In this document: positions 1-8,916 of the stretch, piece after piece | Position numbering within the stretch: the stretch's first letter is position 1 | How the letters are laid out: each line of letters starts with the position of its first letter | Origin: JAHEZL01 sp046074525 | GTDB lineage: Bacteria; Bacteroidota; Bacteroidia; Flavobacteriales_C; GCA-002722245 | Assembly (NCBI GenBank): GCA_046074525.1 | Contig: JBJTOK010000079.1 | Location: forward strand, 1-64,000 | Direction: 5' to 3' | DNA length: 64,000 bases | Notes under the pieces: generated by a model | Seen by the model: only the letters and a program-made list of their open reading frames with translations | Databases searched by the model: none | Told to the model about the DNA's origin: nothing | Made by a program: the position numbers and the translations under genes

Positions 1-2
1 CG

Positions 3-2537
3 GATGAGCGTGTTTATATGCGTTCACTCGCTACGCGCCAGGCGAATTTATCGGTGTCGCCTTTTGTGAAGGATGTGTTACAGGTATTGAAGGCTCAGGA
101 TTTTGACTTAATCTTATTGGAAACTTCAGGCATAGGGCAATCCGATACCGAGATCACGCATTACGCCGATGTGAGTCTGTATGTGATGACACCTGAGTTT
201 GGCGCGCCGAGCCAGCTGGAGAAAATTGATATGCTTGATTTCGCGGATGTGGTAGCACTCAATAAATTCGATAAAAAAGGCGGACTCGATGCTTTGCGTG
301 ATGTGAGAAAACAATTTCAGCGCAATCAGGGATTGTGGCAGCAAGCAGTGGAGAGAATGCCGGTAATTGGCACTGTGGCATCACGATTCAATGATGAAGG
401 AACCAACGAACTCTACAGTAAAATTGTAAAAGAACTCAATAATAAAGGAGCGCAGTTTAAAGCTTCAACTTTTGCGTCGCACACCGATATGCCGGCTGTG
501 ATTCCATCCAAACGCATACGTTACTTGTCAGAAATTTCTGAGACGATAAGGAACTACAACAGCGAAGCGGAAAAACAGGCGGAGCTGGCCAATCAGTTGT
601 ACGGTTTGCAGAAGGCTATGGAGCTGCTGAAGAACAAAGATCTTCAATTGAAATACAATGAGCTGAAACAACAACTGGTCAAAGAAAATCAGCAGATATT
701 AGATCAGTGGCAGCAAAAAAAATCGGCATATAAAAAAGACGAGTTTGTGTATTCCGTGCGTGGCAAAGACATCAGGGTACCTTTGTACGCGCAATCGCTT
801 TCACAAAATAAAATCCCGAAGGTAGCATTGCCCCGCTTTGAAGCCTGGGGCGATATCCTGCGCTGGTCGCTGCAGGAAAATGTACCTGGGGAATTTCCTT
901 ATACAGCAGGATTGTTTCCTTTCAAGCGCAGTGGTGAGGATCCTACACGTATGTTTGCCGGTGAAGGTTCTCCGGAGCGCACCAACAAGCGCTTTCATTA
1001 TGTAAGTGCTGATATGGCCGCCAAGCGCTTGTCGACGGCTTTTGATTCGGTAACCCTTTATGGTCGAGATCCCGGCTATCGCCCTGATATCTATGGGAAG
1101 GTGGGAAATTCGGGAGTTTCAGTTTGCTCCTTAGATGATATAAAGAAAGTTTATTCAGGCTTTGATTTGTGTAGTCCAGGTACTTCAGTGAGCATGACGA
1201 TCAATGGTCCAGCACCAATTGTTCTGGCCTTCTTTTTAAATGCAGCCATTGATCAGCAGTGTGAGAAGTATATTGAAAGCAAGAAAATGAAAGTATCTGC
1301 TTCAAAGGTGAAATACCACGGCGGATTGCCAAAGGGTAATAATGGACTTGGTTTGAAATTGCTTGGTATTACCGGCGACCAGATTTTGCCAAAGGAAGTG
1401 TACCATAAAATAAAGGCCGAAACCCTGCAGCAGGTGCGAGGTACGGTGCAGGCCGATATCTTAAAGGAAGACCAGGCGCAAAACACCTGCGTTTTTTCTA
1501 CCGGTTTCGCCCTCAAGATGATGGGCGATGTGCAGGAATATTTCATCCGCAATCAGGTGCAGAATTATTATTCTGTATCGGTTTCAGGTTATCACATAGC
1601 CGAAGCTGGTGCTAACCCTGTGACGCAGCTGGCTTTTACCCTGGCGAATGGCTTTACTTATGTGGAGTATTATTTGAGTCGGGGCATGAACATCAATGAT
1701 TTTGGTGGTAATCTCAGCTTTTTCTTTTCCAACGGACTGGATCCCGAATATGCAGTCATTGGTCGCGTTGCCCGCCGCATTTGGGCCAAGGCCATGAAGC
1801 TAAAGTATGGCGCCAGTGAAAAGGCACAGATGCTGAAATACCATATTCAAACATCGGGTCGCTCGTTGCATGCCCAGGAAATTGATTTTAACGATATTCG
1901 TACCACTTTACAGGCTTTGTATGCTATTTACGACAATTGTAACTCCTTGCATACCAATGCTTACGATGAGGCTATCACTACGCCAACCGAGGAGTCGGTG
2001 CGTCGTGCCCTGGCCATACAAATGATCATTAACAAGGAGCTCGGTTTGGCCGTCAACGAAAATCCGCTTCAGGGTTCCTTTATTGTAGAAGAGCTGACCG
2101 ATTTGGTTGAAGAGGCTGTTCTGGCCGAATTCGATCGCATCACTGAGAGAGGAGGAGTACTCGGCGCTATGGAAACCATGTACCAGCGTTCTAAAATACA
2201 GGAAGAATCCATGTATTATGAAGGGTTAAAGCACAGCGGACAAATTCCTATAGTGGGAGTGAATACCTTCCTGTCCTCCAAAGGTTCACCTACGATTTTA
2301 CCAAAAGAGATCATCCGCGCCGAGACGAAGGAGAAAGAAAACCAGATCACTAATCTCAGGAATTTGCATAAAACGCAAAAGACTGCTGCAGTTAAAGCCA
2401 TCAGAGAAGTGAAAGAAGCGGTTTTAAAAGGAGAGAATGTCTTTGAAATCCTTATGGACGCTGCAAAAGTATGTTCTTTGGGGCAGTTGACAGACGCTTT
2501 GTTGGAGGTAGGTGGGCAGTACCGCAGGAGTATGTGA
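3..2537 (+). CDS. icmF: Fused isobutyryl-CoA mutase IcmF (5' truncated by window edge)
   Basis: Adenosylcobalamin-dependent acyl-CoA mutase fused to its own G-protein chaperone; family members interconvert isobutyryl-CoA and n-butyryl-CoA or similar substrates in the cytoplasm. The reading frame is open to the left edge and reads DERVYMRSLATR before the first ATG (position 18), so the B12-binding domain and part of the G domain lie outside. Visible are the rest of the MeaB-like GTPase (LLETSGIGQSD, the NKFD specificity motif near codon 80) and the complete mutase TIM barrel, with FPFKRSGEDPTRMFAGEG as in IcmF rather than in methylmalonyl-CoA mutase. The substrate cannot be fixed from sequence alone; pivalyl-type relatives are possible. 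The gene ends right at a palindromic repeat. Confidence 0.93.
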   Translation, partial: DERVYMRSLATRQANLSVSPFVKDVLQVLKAQDFDLILLETSGIGQSDTEITHYADVSLYVMTPEFGAPSQLEKIDMLDFADVVALNKFDKKGGLDALRDVRKQFQRNQGLWQQAVERMPVIGTVASRFNDEGTNELYSKIVKELNNKGAQFKASTFASHTDMPAVIPSKRIRYLSEISETIRNYNSEAEKQAELANQLYGLQKAMELLKNKDLQLKYNELKQQLVKENQQILDQWQQKKSAYKKDEFVYSVRGKDIRVPLYAQSLSQNKIPKVALPRFEAWGDILRWSLQENVPGEFPYTAGLFPFKRSGEDPTRMFAGEGSPERTNKRFHYVSADMAAKRLSTAFDSVTLYGRDPGYRPDIYGKVGNSGVSVCSLDDIKKVYSGFDLCSPGTSVSMTINGPAPIVLAFFLNAAIDQQCEKYIESKKMKVSASKVKYHGGLPKGNNGLGLKLLGITGDQILPKEVYHKIKAETLQQVRGTVQADILKEDQAQNTCVFSTGFALKMMGDVQEYFIRNQVQNYYSVSVSGYHIAEAGANPVTQLAFTLANGFTYVEYYLSRGMNINDFGGNLSFFFSNGLDPEYAVIGRVARRIWAKAMKLKYGASEKAQMLKYHIQTSGRSLHAQEIDFNDIRTTLQALYAIYDNCNSLHTNAYDEAITTPTEESVRRALAIQMIINKELGLAVNENPLQGSFIVEELTDLVEEAVLAEFDRITERGGVLGAMETMYQRSKIQEESMYYEGLKHSGQIPIVGVNTFLSSKGSPTILPKEIIRAETKEKENQITNLRNLHKTQKTAAVKAIREVKEAVLKGENVFEILMDAAKVCSLGQLTDALLEVGGQYRRSM

Positions 2538-2600
2538 TTTCCCAAAGATCTCACAGATTTTCTCAGATCTTCTGTGGGAATCTGTGAAATCTGTGGGAAA
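2538..2600. repeat. Palindromic repeat directly after icmF
   Basis: Two 22-bp arms (2538-2559 and 2579-2600) are inverted copies matching at 20 of 22 positions, with a 19-nt spacer. The core TCACAGATT recurs. It begins on the first base after the icmF stop codon, so it may also act as an RNA hairpin at the end of that message. No poly-T tract follows, so it is not a classical terminator. Confidence 0.75.
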
Positions 2601-2624
2601 AGAAGGAAATATTTTCACAAAGTA

Positions 2625-2655
2625 TTGTGTAATAAAATCTTTCTTCCTAAATTCG
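2625..2655 (+). promoter_or_regulatory. Candidate promoter for rpmG
   Basis: TTG (2625-2627), a 20-nt spacer and TAAATTCG (2648-2655) match the Bacteroidota pattern TTTG-N19to21-TAnnTTTG with one mismatch in the -7 box. It lies 21 bp before the rpmG start. Confidence 0.5.
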
Positions 2656-2676
2656 CCGTCCGAAAAAAGTTAAACC

Positions 2677-2859
2677 ATGGCAAAAAAAGGCAACAGGATC
2701 CAGGTGATTTTAGAGTGCACTGAGCATAAAGCGACAGGGCAGAAGGGGACTTCACGCTACATCACCACCAAAAACAGAAAAAACACTCCTGATAGAATTG
2801 AATTGAAAAAATACAATCCTATCCTGAAGAAATATACAGTACATAAAGAAATTAAATAA
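2677..2859 (+). CDS. rpmG: 50S ribosomal protein L33
   Basis: A 60-residue basic protein of the L33 family, part of the large ribosomal subunit. MAKKGNRIQVILECTEHK and the following TSRYITTKNRKN are typical. It lacks the CXXC zinc ribbons of the C+ type and keeps a single Cys in ILECTEH, so it is the zinc-free type. It is followed after 7 bp by the DUF4295 gene and then ftsY, an order that is usual in Bacteroidota. The upstream rpmB that often accompanies it is absent here. Confidence 0.97.
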   Translation: MAKKGNRIQVILECTEHKATGQKGTSRYITTKNRKNTPDRIELKKYNPILKKYTVHKEIK

Positions 2860-2866
2860 GTAAGTC

Positions 2867-3025
2867 ATGGCTAAGAAAACGGTAGCAAGCTTTAAAGATA
2901 AATCAGCAAGCAAATCCTTAACTAAGGTGATCAGAGCGGTTAAATCACCTAAAACAGGTGCTTATTCTTTCAAGGAAGAAATGGTGCCTAACGAAAAGGT
3001 TAATGATTTCCTGGCAGGAAAGTAA
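2867..3025 (+). CDS. DUF4295 family small protein
   Basis: A 52-residue, Lys-rich protein starting MAKKTVASFKDK and ending VNDFLAGK. Proteins of this size and sequence (DUF4295) sit between rpmG and ftsY throughout Bacteroidota and are probably ribosome-associated, though I know of no firm function. The start at 2867 lies 7 bp after the rpmG stop codon, so the two genes are co-transcribed. A terminator follows directly. Confidence 0.9.
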   Translation: MAKKTVASFKDKSASKSLTKVIRAVKSPKTGAYSFKEEMVPNEKVNDFLAGK

Positions 3026-3047
3026 TTTCCCGCGCAATGCATTTATA

Positions 3048-3078
3048 AAGCTTCTGTCCGCAGGACGGGAGCTTTTTT
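3048..3078 (+). terminator. Intrinsic terminator after rpmG-DUF4295
   Basis: A 12-bp stem (3048-3059 with 3063-3074, including G-U pairs) with a 3-nt loop runs into a T tract (TTTTTTATTTTT). It separates the ribosomal pair from ftsY. Confidence 0.85.
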
Positions 3079-3116
3079 ATTTTTCAGCTCAGAGCAAAAC
3101 AAAGTAAAACAGCAAA

Positions 3117-4067
3117 ATGGGTTTATTCGATTTTTTTTCAAAAGAGAAGAAGCAAAAGCTGGATGAAGGCTTATCCAAAACCAAGGAAAGTGTATTTTCC
3201 AAGCTGGCACGTGCTATTGTGGGAAAATCGACAGTCGATAGCGAAGTCCTCGATAACTTGGAAGAAGTGCTCATCACTTCCGACGTAGGTGTAGAAACCA
3301 CGCTCAAAATCATCAAAAGAATAGAAGATCGCGTTTCAAAGAATAAATACATGAGTACTTCTGAACTCAACGGTATTTTGCGCGAAGAAATAGCATTCCT
3401 TCTGGAGGAGAACAACTCTTCCGACGGAGGTGGATTTGAAGGTGCTTTACCTTCGAAACCTCATGTGGTAATGGTGGTGGGGGTGAATGGTGTGGGCAAA
3501 ACCACATCTATTGGAAAACTCGCTTACCAATACAAAAAAGCAGGAAGAAAGGTGATGTTGGGTGCGGCGGATACTTTCCGTGCTGCAGCCGTAGATCAGT
3601 TGAAAATCTGGTCGAAACGCGCTGATGTGGCCATCGTTGAACAAGGCATGAATGCCGATCCTGCGGCAGTGGCTTTTGATACTTTGCAATCGGCAAAGGC
3701 GAAAGATATCGATGTGGTGATTATTGATACGGCCGGACGTTTGCACAACAAGGTGAACCTCATGAATGAGCTAACTAAAATCAAGAAAGTAATGGAAAAG
3801 GTAGTGCCTGGCGCGCCGCACGAAGTGCTGTTGGTGCTGGATGGTTCTACCGGACAGAATGCCATTGAACAGGCCAAGCAGTTTACTGCTGCTACGGATG
3901 TAACAGCTATGGCCTTGACTAAACTCGATGGTACGGCTAAAGGTGGTGTAGTCATTGGTATTTCCGATCAGTTCAAAATTCCGGTGAAGTATATTGGCAT
4001 AGGCGAAGGCATGGAAGATCTGCAGGTTTTCCGACGTAAAGAATTTGTTGATTCTCTTTTTGGATAG
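3117..4067 (+). CDS. ftsY: Signal recognition particle receptor FtsY
   Basis: SRP-receptor GTPase that docks ribosome-SRP complexes at the inner membrane for co-translational insertion. The 316-residue length and short N-terminal region (MGLFDFFSKEKKQKLDEG, a likely amphipathic membrane-binding helix) fit the compact form of the family. The NG domain shows GVNGVGKTT (P-loop), AADTFRAAA, DTAGR and TKLDGTAKGG. It is followed 3 bp later by rimO, so the two probably share a transcript. Confidence 0.97.
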   Translation: MGLFDFFSKEKKQKLDEGLSKTKESVFSKLARAIVGKSTVDSEVLDNLEEVLITSDVGVETTLKIIKRIEDRVSKNKYMSTSELNGILREEIAFLLEENNSSDGGGFEGALPSKPHVVMVVGVNGVGKTTSIGKLAYQYKKAGRKVMLGAADTFRAAAVDQLKIWSKRADVAIVEQGMNADPAAVAFDTLQSAKAKDIDVVIIDTAGRLHNKVNLMNELTKIKKVMEKVVPGAPHEVLLVLDGSTGQNAIEQAKQFTAATDVTAMALTKLDGTAKGGVVIGISDQFKIPVKYIGIGEGMEDLQVFRRKEFVDSLFG

Positions 4068-4070
4068 TGT

Positions 4071-5384
4071 ATGAAGACGAAAACCCTGAAGAAAAATAAG
4101 GTCAATGTAGTGACGCTCGGATGTTCCAAAAACATCTTCGATTCGGAAGTACTGATGGGGCAATTGAAAGCCAATAATTTTGAGGTGGAACATGAGTCGA
4201 CCAAGAAAGATGCAGCTATTTTAATTATTAATACCTGCGGATTTATCGATAATGCCAAACAACAATCCATTGATACGATTCTCAACGCCGTTGAAGCCAA
4301 AGAGAAAGGGTTGGTTGAAAAGGTATACGTTACCGGATGTTTGAGCGAGCGTTACAAACCTGATCTTGAAAAAGAAATTCCCAATGTGGATGAGTATTTC
4401 GGTACCCGCGATTTGCCGCGTTTGCTGAAAACATTGAAAGCCGATTACAAGCATGAACTTGTTGGTGAGCGATTGTTGACCACACCGAACCATTATGCTT
4501 ACTTAAAAATATCTGAAGGTTGCGATCGTCCCTGTTCTTTCTGCGCAATTCCACTGATGCGCGGCGGACACAAATCCACGCCTATTGAAGAACTCGTAGC
4601 GCAAACAAAAACTTTGGCTGCCAAAGGAGTGAAAGAAATCATGCTCATCGCGCAGGATCTTACTTATTATGGTTTGGATATCTACAAAAAAAGAAATTTA
4701 TCCGATTTGCTGAAGCATATTTCCGATGTGGAGGGGATTGACTGGATTCGTCTGCATTACGCATTTCCACATGGTTTTCCTATGGATGTTCTTGATGTGA
4801 TGAACGAAAGGAGCAACATTTGTAAATACCTTGATATGCCTTTGCAGCATATTTCTGATCCGGTGCTGAAATCCATGCGTCGAGGTACCACTAAAGCAAA
4901 AACCAATGCTTTGCTGGAAGATATCCGCGCTAAGGTTCCCGGAATCTCATTGAGAACAACTTTGATTGTTGGATATCCCGGGGAAACACAAAAAGATTTT
5001 GAAGTAATGAGGGATTGGGTGGCTGAGCAAAAATTCGATCGCTTAGGCGCGTTCACATACTCTCATGAAGAAAATACGCATGCGCACCAATACAACGACG
5101 ATGTTCCTGCTGAAGTAAAACAGCAGCGTGCAGAGGAAATTATGGATGTGCAATCTTCTATTTCTTTCGATAAAAACCAGTCGAAAATTGGCAGCACAAT
5201 GAAAGTGCTTTTTGATCGCAAGGAAGGTGGCAATTACTACGGTCGCACCGAATTTGATTCTCCTGAAGTAGACAATGAAGTGATTGTTTCAGCAAAAGAC
5301 AATTATGTGCGTATCGGTGATTTTGCGAACGTGAAAATTGAAGGTGCTGATTTCTTTGATCTCACAGGAAAAATCGCTGAATAA
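4071..5384 (+). CDS. rimO: Ribosomal protein S12 methylthiotransferase RimO
   Basis: Radical-SAM enzyme that methylthiolates an aspartate of ribosomal protein S12. The order is an N-terminal UPF0004 domain carrying one Fe-S cluster (Cys in TLGCSKNIFDSE, NTCGFIDNAK and VTGCLSERYK), a radical SAM core with Cys151, Cys155 and Cys158 (GCDRPCSFC), and a C-terminal TRAM domain. The 437-residue length is usual. RimO is favoured over MiaB because of the SKNIFDSEVLMG region and the ribosomal neighbourhood. Confidence 0.95.
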   Translation: MKTKTLKKNKVNVVTLGCSKNIFDSEVLMGQLKANNFEVEHESTKKDAAILIINTCGFIDNAKQQSIDTILNAVEAKEKGLVEKVYVTGCLSERYKPDLEKEIPNVDEYFGTRDLPRLLKTLKADYKHELVGERLLTTPNHYAYLKISEGCDRPCSFCAIPLMRGGHKSTPIEELVAQTKTLAAKGVKEIMLIAQDLTYYGLDIYKKRNLSDLLKHISDVEGIDWIRLHYAFPHGFPMDVLDVMNERSNICKYLDMPLQHISDPVLKSMRRGTTKAKTNALLEDIRAKVPGISLRTTLIVGYPGETQKDFEVMRDWVAEQKFDRLGAFTYSHEENTHAHQYNDDVPAEVKQQRAEEIMDVQSSISFDKNQSKIGSTMKVLFDRKEGGNYYGRTEFDSPEVDNEVIVSAKDNYVRIGDFANVKIEGADFFDLTGKIAE

Positions 5385-6857
5385 GTGGTTCGTTGTTCCG
5401 AAATAGCGCTTGATCAAACCAATCTGGTTCCTGCAATTGTAAAGGATTTACTGAAAGAGGAAGGGCTGAATTTTTCCAAAACAACAAACAGGAAATTATT
5501 GGTTGAACGTTTGCGGGAGCAGTATAAAAACTTCAGGAAAGAAGAGGCGGTGGAAAACAATATCGCTGCTTTACTCAACGAAAATACATTTACGGTTACT
5601 ACCGGTCATCAGCTTTGTTTGTTTGGCGGACCGGCGTATTTCATATATAAGATTATCTCCACGATCAGGGCTTGTGAGCTCTATTCGCAAAAATATCCCG
5701 CCCAGAAATTTGTTCCTGTTTTTTGGCTCGCTTCCGAGGATCACGATTTTGAAGAAGTGAATCATTTGTATTTGTTCAACAAAAAGATAGAGTGGAACAA
5801 GGAAGCTAAAGGTGCTGTAGGTCGAATAGGTACTGATGATTTGGAGGAAGTTTTTTCGCAAATCAAAGCATTAATTCCTTCTGCTGATTTATCTTTTTTT
5901 GCAAATGCATTCAATGAAAAAAATCTTTCTCTCTTTACGAAAAGCTGGTTGAATCAGCTTTTTGGAAAGTATGGGTTAGTTGTTATTGATGCCGATGACA
6001 AAGAATTTAAACAAAGTTTTGCATCTGTAATTGAAAAGGAATTCAAGGAAAAAACCGGACAAACAGAAGTCGGGAAAACCAATGCGATATTGCAGGAAAA
6101 GTACAAAGTACAGGTGAATCCGCGTGAGATCAATTTCTTTTTCCTTGATGAAAATATTCGTGAAAGATTTCAGGAAAATGACGGTCGAAATTGGGAGAAG
6201 CTGTTGAAAGAAAATCCGGAAAAATTCAGTCCTAACGTGATTTATCGTCCCCTTTACCAGGAATTTATTTTGCCAAATGTAGCCTACGTTGGCGGACCGA
6301 ATGAACTGGCCTACTGGCTGCAATTAAAGAGTCTTTTCGCTGTGCATAACATTCCTTATCCGCAACTGATTTTACGGGATTCCTTTTTGTTTATCACTGC
6401 CGGGCAGCGAAAAATAATGCAGGCATTAGGATTGGACCTAGCATCTTTGTTTCAATCTGCCGAGCAATTGAAAGCGCAATACATTCAAAGTAAAACGGAT
6501 CTGGATGAAGCGACCTATCAAAAGCAAATTGATAACGTTTATTTGCTTATAAGGAATGAGGCTTTGAAGGTGGATGGTTCTCTGGAAGGTATGGTAGATG
6601 CTGAAAGGGCAAAATCTTTGAAATCTTTGGAAGGATTAATGTCGCGTATTAAAAAAGCAGAGAAATCACGTCGCCAGATAGATTTAAATAAAATTGAGAA
6701 AGTGAAAAATCAACTTTTTCCTGAAGGTGTTTTCCAGGAAAGGAGAGTCAGCTTTTTAGAGTTTTATGCAAAAGATCCAAGCTATATCGATCTGCTGCTG
6801 AAAAAAGCTAACCCGTTCAATTCCTGTTTAAAAGTTTTGGAAGAAGAACTAATATAA
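5385..6857 (+). CDS. bshC: Bacillithiol synthase BshC (putative cysteine ligase)
   Basis: Adds cysteine to glucosaminyl-malate in the last step of bacillithiol synthesis. The 490-residue protein has the family hallmarks TTGHQLCLFGGPAYFIYK and VPVFWLASEDHDFEEVNH in its N-terminal half and a C-terminal coiled-coil region (residues about 360-445). The likely start is GTG at 5385, immediately after the rimO stop codon, giving a tightly coupled pair. bshA and bshB are not in the window. The call implies that this organism uses bacillithiol as a low-molecular-weight thiol, as several Bacteroidota do. Confidence 0.9.
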   Translation: MVRCSEIALDQTNLVPAIVKDLLKEEGLNFSKTTNRKLLVERLREQYKNFRKEEAVENNIAALLNENTFTVTTGHQLCLFGGPAYFIYKIISTIRACELYSQKYPAQKFVPVFWLASEDHDFEEVNHLYLFNKKIEWNKEAKGAVGRIGTDDLEEVFSQIKALIPSADLSFFANAFNEKNLSLFTKSWLNQLFGKYGLVVIDADDKEFKQSFASVIEKEFKEKTGQTEVGKTNAILQEKYKVQVNPREINFFFLDENIRERFQENDGRNWEKLLKENPEKFSPNVIYRPLYQEFILPNVAYVGGPNELAYWLQLKSLFAVHNIPYPQLILRDSFLFITAGQRKIMQALGLDLASLFQSAEQLKAQYIQSKTDLDEATYQKQIDNVYLLIRNEALKVDGSLEGMVDAERAKSLKSLEGLMSRIKKAEKSRRQIDLNKIEKVKNQLFPEGVFQERRVSFLEFYAKDPSYIDLLLKKANPFNSCLKVLEEELI

Positions 6858-6881
6858 ATTTCCCCATTTTCCCAATCGTGC

Positions 6882-6889
6882 TATTTTTG
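6882..6889 (+). promoter_or_regulatory. Candidate -7 promoter box for the FKBP gene
   Basis: TATTTTTG fits TAnnTTTG exactly and lies 15 bp before the start codon at 6904. No convincing upstream TTTG box is visible at the right distance. Confidence 0.45.
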
Positions 6890-6903
6890 CAAAAAACAAC
6901 TTT

Positions 6904-7794
6904 ATGATAAAACAAATTATTCCTTTCGCTCTCGCTATAGCTTTCTTCTCTTGTGCCGGACAACAGGAGAAAAATGAAGAAGGTACCAATGCCTTTAAGC
7001 CGCTGACCGATACTATTCCTTTGGTAAATGTTACCGATAAAGTTTCTTATGTGCTCGGTGCTAATTCAGGAATTGGATTGAAGAGAGAAGGATTTGGTGA
7101 TGTTGATATCAATGAATTTTTAAAAGGAGTAACTGCCGCGGTAAAAAATGAAAGTCCGAAAATCACCAAGGAACAGGCCAATAACCTGGTGAATGAATAC
7201 CTGAAGAACAAAGCAGGATTCACCAAGAAAGCGGAATTGAGTTATGCTTACGGACTCACGATGGGCATGGGCTACGCGCAGTATGGTGATATGAGTGCTC
7301 TCGACCTGGATAAGTACAAAAAAGGAATGCAGCATGGTTTGTTTGAGGACGATTTGCAACTGGATTACCGCTCTGCTAATAATTTGCTTACCGAATACAA
7401 AACAGAAAAAGGAAAAGAAGCAGGTGCTCTTTTTCTTGAGAAAAATAAAACGCAGCCAGGTGTAATTACATTGCCAAGTGGGTTACAGTATAAGGTGATT
7501 GAAATGGGCCGCGGACCGAAACCGAAAGCTACCGATAACGTGAAAGTGAATTACAGGGGAACACTCATTGATGGTAAGGAATTTGACTCTTCCTATAAAA
7601 GAAAAGAACCTATTTCCTTTAATCTGCAAGGTGTAATCAGAGGCTGGACGGAAGGATTGCAGCTCATGCCTGTAGGATCAAAATTCCAGTTTTATATTCC
7701 TTATGACCTGGCTTACGGCGAACAGTCGCAAAATATGATTCCGGCTTATTCTACTCTTATTTTCGATGTTGAACTTTTGGATATCAATAAATAA
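6904..7794 (+). CDS. FKBP-type peptidyl-prolyl isomerase lipoprotein (Mip-like)
   Basis: Periplasmic or outer-membrane-anchored proline isomerase and chaperone. A lipoprotein signal peptide ends in FFSC with the lipidated residue at Cys17. An N-terminal FKBP dimerisation domain (residues about 45-180, with SYAYGLTMGMGYAQYG) precedes the C-terminal FKBP domain (about 190-296), where KVNYRGTLIDGKEFDSSY, GVIRGWTEGLQLMPVGSK and YDLAYGEQ form the catalytic pocket. The 296-residue length fits Mip/FkpA proteins. Its stop codon overlaps the next start (TAATG), so translation of the two is coupled. Confidence 0.93.
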   Translation: MIKQIIPFALAIAFFSCAGQQEKNEEGTNAFKPLTDTIPLVNVTDKVSYVLGANSGIGLKREGFGDVDINEFLKGVTAAVKNESPKITKEQANNLVNEYLKNKAGFTKKAELSYAYGLTMGMGYAQYGDMSALDLDKYKKGMQHGLFEDDLQLDYRSANNLLTEYKTEKGKEAGALFLEKNKTQPGVITLPSGLQYKVIEMGRGPKPKATDNVKVNYRGTLIDGKEFDSSYKRKEPISFNLQGVIRGWTEGLQLMPVGSKFQFYIPYDLAYGEQSQNMIPAYSTLIFDVELLDINK

Positions 7795-8267
7795 TGGAGG
7801 GGAAGCTGAATATTGCTGAAGATTTTGAATACATCAGGAACCAGGTGAACTACCTGGATAATTTTTCCAAAAAAGTAAACGAGGAGTGCAAGGATTATTT
7901 TGGCTTTAAAAATTACTGGACAGGTATTCCGCAGGATGCCCCAATTTATCCGCATATCGATAAATGGATGGTGAACTACAAGAAGCTGGTGAATCACATC
8001 CACAGTCAGGTTTATGAAGCTGAAATCATGGAGTTGGTCAATGCCATTAATGAGATACCATTTATCCGACCAACAATCAGCGCTGATGATGTGAAGAATT
8101 TTTCCATGGCGAAAAAGATTTTGTATTTCACAGTTGTCCCTTACCGCTGGTATTACAATGGTGGTAAGGTGAAGCAGGTGAAAGCAAAGTTAAAGGAGTT
8201 TGCACAGGCGGTGGAAACCGCGAAGAAATTAGTCATCAGGTTAGAACAACATTATTTTTATTCTTAA
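7794..8267 (+). CDS. Conserved-looking hypothetical protein, 157 aa
   Basis: I do not recognise this family. The protein is soluble-looking, with no signal peptide or membrane span, rich in Lys, Tyr and Trp and predicted mostly helical; the last 40 residues look like an amphipathic helix. The start codon overlaps the stop codon of the FKBP gene by one base, which implies translational coupling and argues that it is a real gene. A metallophosphoesterase gene follows after 25 bp. No function is offered. Confidence 0.75.
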   Translation: MEGKLNIAEDFEYIRNQVNYLDNFSKKVNEECKDYFGFKNYWTGIPQDAPIYPHIDKWMVNYKKLVNHIHSQVYEAEIMELVNAINEIPFIRPTISADDVKNFSMAKKILYFTVVPYRWYYNGGKVKQVKAKLKEFAQAVETAKKLVIRLEQHYFYS

Positions 8268-8292
8268 ATTCCCTTTTTGATTACCCCTCAAA

Positions 8293-8916
8293 ATGAGAAT
8301 CGTTTTTATTTCTGATACCCACAATCAGCACAGCAGACTTACCTTGCCCGAGGGCGATATGGTAATTCATGCTGGTGATATTTCTGGTAACGGGAGTGAA
8401 AGAGAGGTAGCGGATTTTTTAAAATGGTTCTCTGCTTTGCCTCATAAGCACAAGGTTTTTATTGCAGGAAATCACGATTTTTTTATTCAGGAGAATGAAG
8501 GGAAATTCCGATCTATACTACCTTCCAACCTCATTTATCTGGAAGATGAACTGGTGGAAATTGAAGGAGTAAAAATTTATGGAAGTCCATGGACTCCCAC
8601 ATTCATGGATTGGGCTTTTATGAAGGATCCCGGAGAGGAAATGAAGAAGAAGTGGGACCTTATTCCCGATAAGGTGGATATTTTGCTGACTCATGGTCCG
8701 GCTTATGGCACTTTGGATGCGATTTATTCCGGATTAGCAGTGGGTTGTACCGAGCTGGCCGACGCAATTCAACGAGTAAAACCTAAATACTTTCTTTTTG
8801 GCCATATTCACGAAGGCTTTGGCAGTCGTGCAAAAGGTGCGACCCAATACATTAATGGAGCAATTCTCGACGAGAAATACATCTTGTGTAATGAGCCGGT
8901 TGTTTTTGATTTGTAA
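8293..8916 (+). CDS. Calcineurin-like metallophosphoesterase
   Basis: Predicted cytoplasmic dinuclear-metal phosphoesterase of 207 residues. All metal ligands are visible: Asp8 and His10 (SDTH), Asp29 (HAGD), the GNHDFF motif near residue 60, LTHGPAYG and GHIHEG at the C-terminus. The fold and length match the YfcE-like and MPPED2-like single-domain enzymes, but the substrate cannot be predicted. It may be co-transcribed with the FKBP gene and the small gene before it. An AT-rich 8-bp hairpin at 8959-8978 lies downstream and might end the transcript. Confidence 0.9.
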   Translation: MRIVFISDTHNQHSRLTLPEGDMVIHAGDISGNGSEREVADFLKWFSALPHKHKVFIAGNHDFFIQENEGKFRSILPSNLIYLEDELVEIEGVKIYGSPWTPTFMDWAFMKDPGEEMKKKWDLIPDKVDILLTHGPAYGTLDAIYSGLAVGCTELADAIQRVKPKYFLFGHIHEGFGSRAKGATQYINGAILDEKYILCNEPVVFDL

